Source of the DNA: Oleoguttula mirabilis
Lineage: Eukaryota > Ascomycota > Dothideomycetes > Mycosphaerellales > Teratosphaeriaceae
Direction: 5' to 3'
Length of the DNA: 64,000 nt
Assembly (NCBI GenBank): GCA_035135055.1
Contig: JAVFHQ010000027.1
Coordinates: 248,001-312,000 of the forward strand
Shown here piece after piece: positions 61,075 through 64,000 of the stretch. The notes below the pieces were generated by a model. It saw only the letters and a program-made list of their open reading frames with translations, made no database searches and was not told where the DNA came from. Made by a program: the position numbers and the translations under genes. Numbering within the stretch: position 1 is the stretch's first letter; the number at the start of each line of letters is the position of its first letter.

Positions 61075-61545
61075 CGTGGGTGTTGCGAATCTGGCACAGA
61101 GACCGCTGGTGCATGGCTATAGAAGTCCAACAGGCCAGATAAGCCGCGAAGTCAAATGGAGTATTCACTCGGAACAGAAGGTGGGATTGCTGTAGCACGA
61201 CCACCTCCTGTCGGACTCCAGACGTGGGGTGCTCCGAAGTTGCATTCCTCGGGCTGTCTGTACTGCGGCCGCGAAATGCACACAACGTTTTCACTGGTCA
61301 CTTTAATCTCAGGACTATCACCCCGGAGCCAAGGTCCTTGTCATGGCGTCAAGGACGGGTTGACGTCTCAAACAAGACGTCGAAAGAACTCTCCAAAATC
61401 ACTTGTTGGTGGACAACGCGCTTTATGCTCCATAGCATAGCAATATCAGTGTGATCAGTGCTTCTACTCGGCCAGAAGCAAGCCGTGCAGTACCATACCT
61501 CTTGACATCAAGTTGAGAAAGAAATCTCCACTCTTACCACCTTCA
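61075..61545. other. Intergenic region, no gene seen
   Basis: This 471-bp gap lies between the start of coiled-coil copy B and the stop of the F-box-like gene. It should hold the copy B promoter. Confidence 0.45.
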
Positions 61546-62673
61546 TCATCCCGCACTCACATGCTCCAAGTGCTTCTTCCGACAGTAGAGGCACGTCGCT
61601 GTCGGCATCTTGAACAACCCACCCTCATCATCATCTCGCTTCGCAAACGCGACCAGCTTCATCTTCCGCTTGCGGCTCAGCACCGTCGCCACCCTCACCA
61701 GGTCACTCAGACCTACCATGTGCGCTCTCATCTCCGCTACTGCTTCGTCTTCCAGGCAGTGGCAGTACCCTGTGTCAGCCAGATCATGCGTCACGTCGAT
61801 TCGCCCTTCTGCGGTCTTGTGTAGCTTGTATGTAAGCGTCAGTGGACCTTCGCGAGAGTGCGCATCGAGTCGAAGTTCGATGTTTCTCAGATATCCTGAA
61901 AGCGCAGGCGTGCAGTCACAGTGCCATCTGGTTAGCCAGACTGTATCGGTCATGCTGAAACTCTGGAGTAGTTCTCCCTCACTGCGCCGAAAGACGAAGA
62001 CGTTGAAACCGTAGAACATCGAAAGGACTTCACGACGCAACTGCCGATTGACAAGCGCGAGTGTAGGTTCTTGTGGATACCGCCGGAGGACTTTGCGACC
62101 GCCTGGTGTATGCACCGGCCGATACTGTGGGTATAGCAGTCTCTCATGGATAGCAAGCACGTCGTAGATAGTATCCCGCAATTCGCCGGGTAAGTTGAGC
62201 AGAGTCAGAGGCTGGTCACGCTTCGGTATCGGGCCATGTCCCCGTGACGGTGCCGGCCTCGCTTTCTTCGCAGGCGTGCTCATCGGCTTGCGAGACTTGC
62301 CCGGCCTGGTTGGTGTGCTCGGCGCTTGGCGCCGCTTGGTTTGCGTTAGTTGAGACTGTTTCGCTGTTTGCGGGTGTGGAGAGTCAGGGCCGTAGTGTGG
62401 GGCGGGCCATGCTGTTGAGCCCGCTGGCAGGGTGAAGTCAAATGTCGATGCCGCGGATATGTCAAGACCACGGAGCGCCATGATGGTCTTCAGTATGCCT
62501 TCGCTGGGTTCCGCTGCAGCTTGCGACTGATGCGAGCGACCTGAATCTTGCCCGGCCGCTGCCATGGCGCCTCGAGATGCAGATGTAGGCGAGTTTCGAC
62601 GCCGCTTGCGAGGGTGGCCTCTGTAACGAGAGACTCTACTGGGCAACGTAAAGAGATCTGGTTTCAAAAGCAT
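61546..62673 (-). CDS. F-box-like protein with basic N-terminus, unknown function
   Basis: Intronless 375-residue protein. Residues 1-155 are basic and Ser/Pro-rich with nuclear-localisation-like clusters (RKRRRNS, KSRKPMSTPAKKARP). At about 158-174 LLNLPGELRDTIYDVLA resembles the opening helix of fungal F-box-like or 2EXR proteins. It is followed by PTLALVNRQLRREVLSMFYGFNVFVF, a typical continuation in such proteins. A late CLYCRKKH could bind metal with nearby histidines. It may be a substrate adaptor, but that is inference. Confidence 0.75.
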   Translation of the reverse strand: MLLKPDLFTLPSRVSRYRGHPRKRRRNSPTSASRGAMAAAGQDSGRSHQSQAAAEPSEGILKTIMALRGLDISAASTFDFTLPAGSTAWPAPHYGPDSPHPQTAKQSQLTQTKRRQAPSTPTRPGKSRKPMSTPAKKARPAPSRGHGPIPKRDQPLTLLNLPGELRDTIYDVLAIHERLLYPQYRPVHTPGGRKVLRRYPQEPTLALVNRQLRREVLSMFYGFNVFVFRRSEGELLQSFSMTDTVWLTRWHCDCTPALSGYLRNIELRLDAHSREGPLTLTYKLHKTAEGRIDVTHDLADTGYCHCLEDEAVAEMRAHMVGLSDLVRVATVLSRKRKMKLVAFAKRDDDEGGLFKMPTATCLYCRKKHLEHVSAG

Positions 62674-64000
62674 TGCTCATTGAGAAGCGTTGGCGTTCAT
62701 GGTCTTCATCGTGAGAACAGCTTATTAGTGTGAGGAAGGTGGTTGGGAGTTGGGACGTGGGGGGTGGGTGACTTGGTGACTCGTGAGGTGGGGCCGCTAA
62801 GGCAGGTGCCGGTGCGCCTTGGTGCCTGGCATTCACTACTTTGACACTGCAGTTGAACGACCTCTTCTTTCTTTTACGCTATCAGATTTGATCCTGCCTC
62901 TGAAGTGTTGAACCACGCCCTCCCATAGTCAAGCGATACCCTAGGACTGGGCGCTGCAGCCGGGAGAGCCCCCTCTTTTATACGTACTGCCAGTGCGACC
63001 AGGAAGGAACTTGCACCTGCCCTACTTTGCAAATGCTACCATGTCCGGACCCGGGAATCTGGTCGACGACTCAATCTGGCTGGCCCCTGAAAGAATCCTT
63101 TCGAGCGTTACGGCCATAGTGTGCACATCAAGCAAGCTGGAGCGCTGGGTAGAAGTCTGAACGTGCTACATTTTGCGCAAGTTACCTTGTGTGATCTACG
63201 TATTGCGTGAGCTGAATTAGGAGGACCGCTCAGCTACCCCTTCCAGCATGCAGTCTACATGATGTATTCGAACGCAAGGTTAGTTCATATGTATCAATTA
63301 GCATGCACGGGAATACATCTAGGTACTGCGGCTTTGGTGCAGAGTTTGGCCATGGAGGTGTACCACATTGCCTACACCCAAGCTAGAATTAAACATGGCC
63401 TGGAGTTGCCTCGCTGAGACTTCACCCAGAGTAGCAGACATATGGTAACGGAGTCAAAACAACGAGAACGGCAGAAGCCTGGTCAATAACTTCTCGTAAA
63501 GCCTGTCATCCTCCAGTCGGCAGCAACTCGCGACTAGAGGCAGCCAGTGACCAAGAAGCAGTGGCAGAGAGCTACTGTATGGTGTAAGGGTTCTTATTGT
63601 GTACGTTACCTGTACGTGTTAACCAGGAAGTGTTGAAGAGGGCGCCCACATACTCGCGCTGCAGCCTGAGTCCAAATACGATCGGTTTCTGCACGGCATG
63701 CAACCCAAATGGGCGAGTAGTTGAAGGGCGCAGAAGAGAGCTACAGGTGGGAAGACCTTGGCGATGTTCCACACGTGCAACGATGCAACCTCTCTCTTAT
63801 TTTGTGTGTGCAATGAATCTCAAGCTTACTCTGTACCAACTCAACGGCAGGCGGCCGCTTCAAGACCACTCAATGTTTCTGACGTTGTTTGAGCCTTCCG
63901 CCGGCGGTCTACGGAAAGTTGCCCTTTGACGTAGTCCTTTCAAAAGGATCTCATACATAGCGCCACCATGGGTTCAAGAAGAGGAAGGGAGTGTTTCCCG
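62674..64000. other. 1.3-kb right end without a supported gene
   Basis: The left part should hold the promoter of the F-box-like gene. Frames such as 63597-63929 have no recognised family. I see no repeat or RNA gene. Confidence 0.45.

Overview
The window is nuclear DNA of a filamentous ascomycete. The evidence is many short introns (about 47 to 165 bp, mostly 50 to 80) with GTAAGT/GTACGT-type donors and CTGAC/CTAAC branch sites, plus fungus-specific genes: a class I/II chitin synthase, BEM1, a CSM1/PCS1 monopolin subunit, fungal GH18, GH2 and CE8 enzymes, and an HSPA12-type Hsp70-like protein. Protein flavour suggests Dothideomycetes, but that is an inference and no marker here proves it. 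There is no rRNA gene, no confident tRNA, no complete transposon and no CRISPR. I rebuilt 30 probable protein genes and two broken ones; many needed splicing, with junctions checked for reading frame by hand.

Left third (0-22.5 kb), mainly housekeeping genes: mitochondrial Hsp70 (SSC1), polarity scaffold BEM1, a THP3-type SAC3/GANP protein, ESCRT-II VPS36, a chitin synthase, a short-chain dehydrogenase, an unknown membrane protein, a MAPEG protein, a CoA-binding protein, an unknown 138-residue protein, a methyltransferase and the myosin light chain MLC1/Cdc4.

Middle (22.5-47.6 kb): a 20-bp minisatellite, a secreted Asp-rich protein, a HIT hydrolase, the Ddi1 protease shuttle with its ATG split by an intron, a GNAT acetyltransferase, the ribosome-assembly GTPase NOG1, a 5'-truncated GH18 relic, a sparse 1.6-kb repeat-bearing stretch, a tiny two-helix membrane protein, CSM1/PCS1, a GH2 hydrolase, a Cys-rich single-span surface protein, tRNA-guanine transglycosylase, the SNARE UFE1 and a DHA1-type MFS transporter.

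Right part (47.6-64 kb), more accessory: an HSPA12-like Hsp70 gene stands head to head with a coiled-coil gene of unknown function. A paralogue of that coiled-coil gene lies inverted about 8 kb away and carries an in-frame TAG exactly where the first copy has a glutamine codon. Between them are a pectin methylesterase, aspartate aminotransferase, a foldback repeat, a stand-alone MIF4G protein whose stop codon lies in a duplicated copy of its own 3' end, and an HD-domain hydrolase. A nuclear-looking F-box-like protein follows, and the last 1.3 kb appears empty.

The genes do not form one pathway. The points most worth a second look are the HSPA12-like/coiled-coil neighbourhood with its decaying paralogue, the GH18 relic, and several micro-first-exons that single-ORF annotation would miss.
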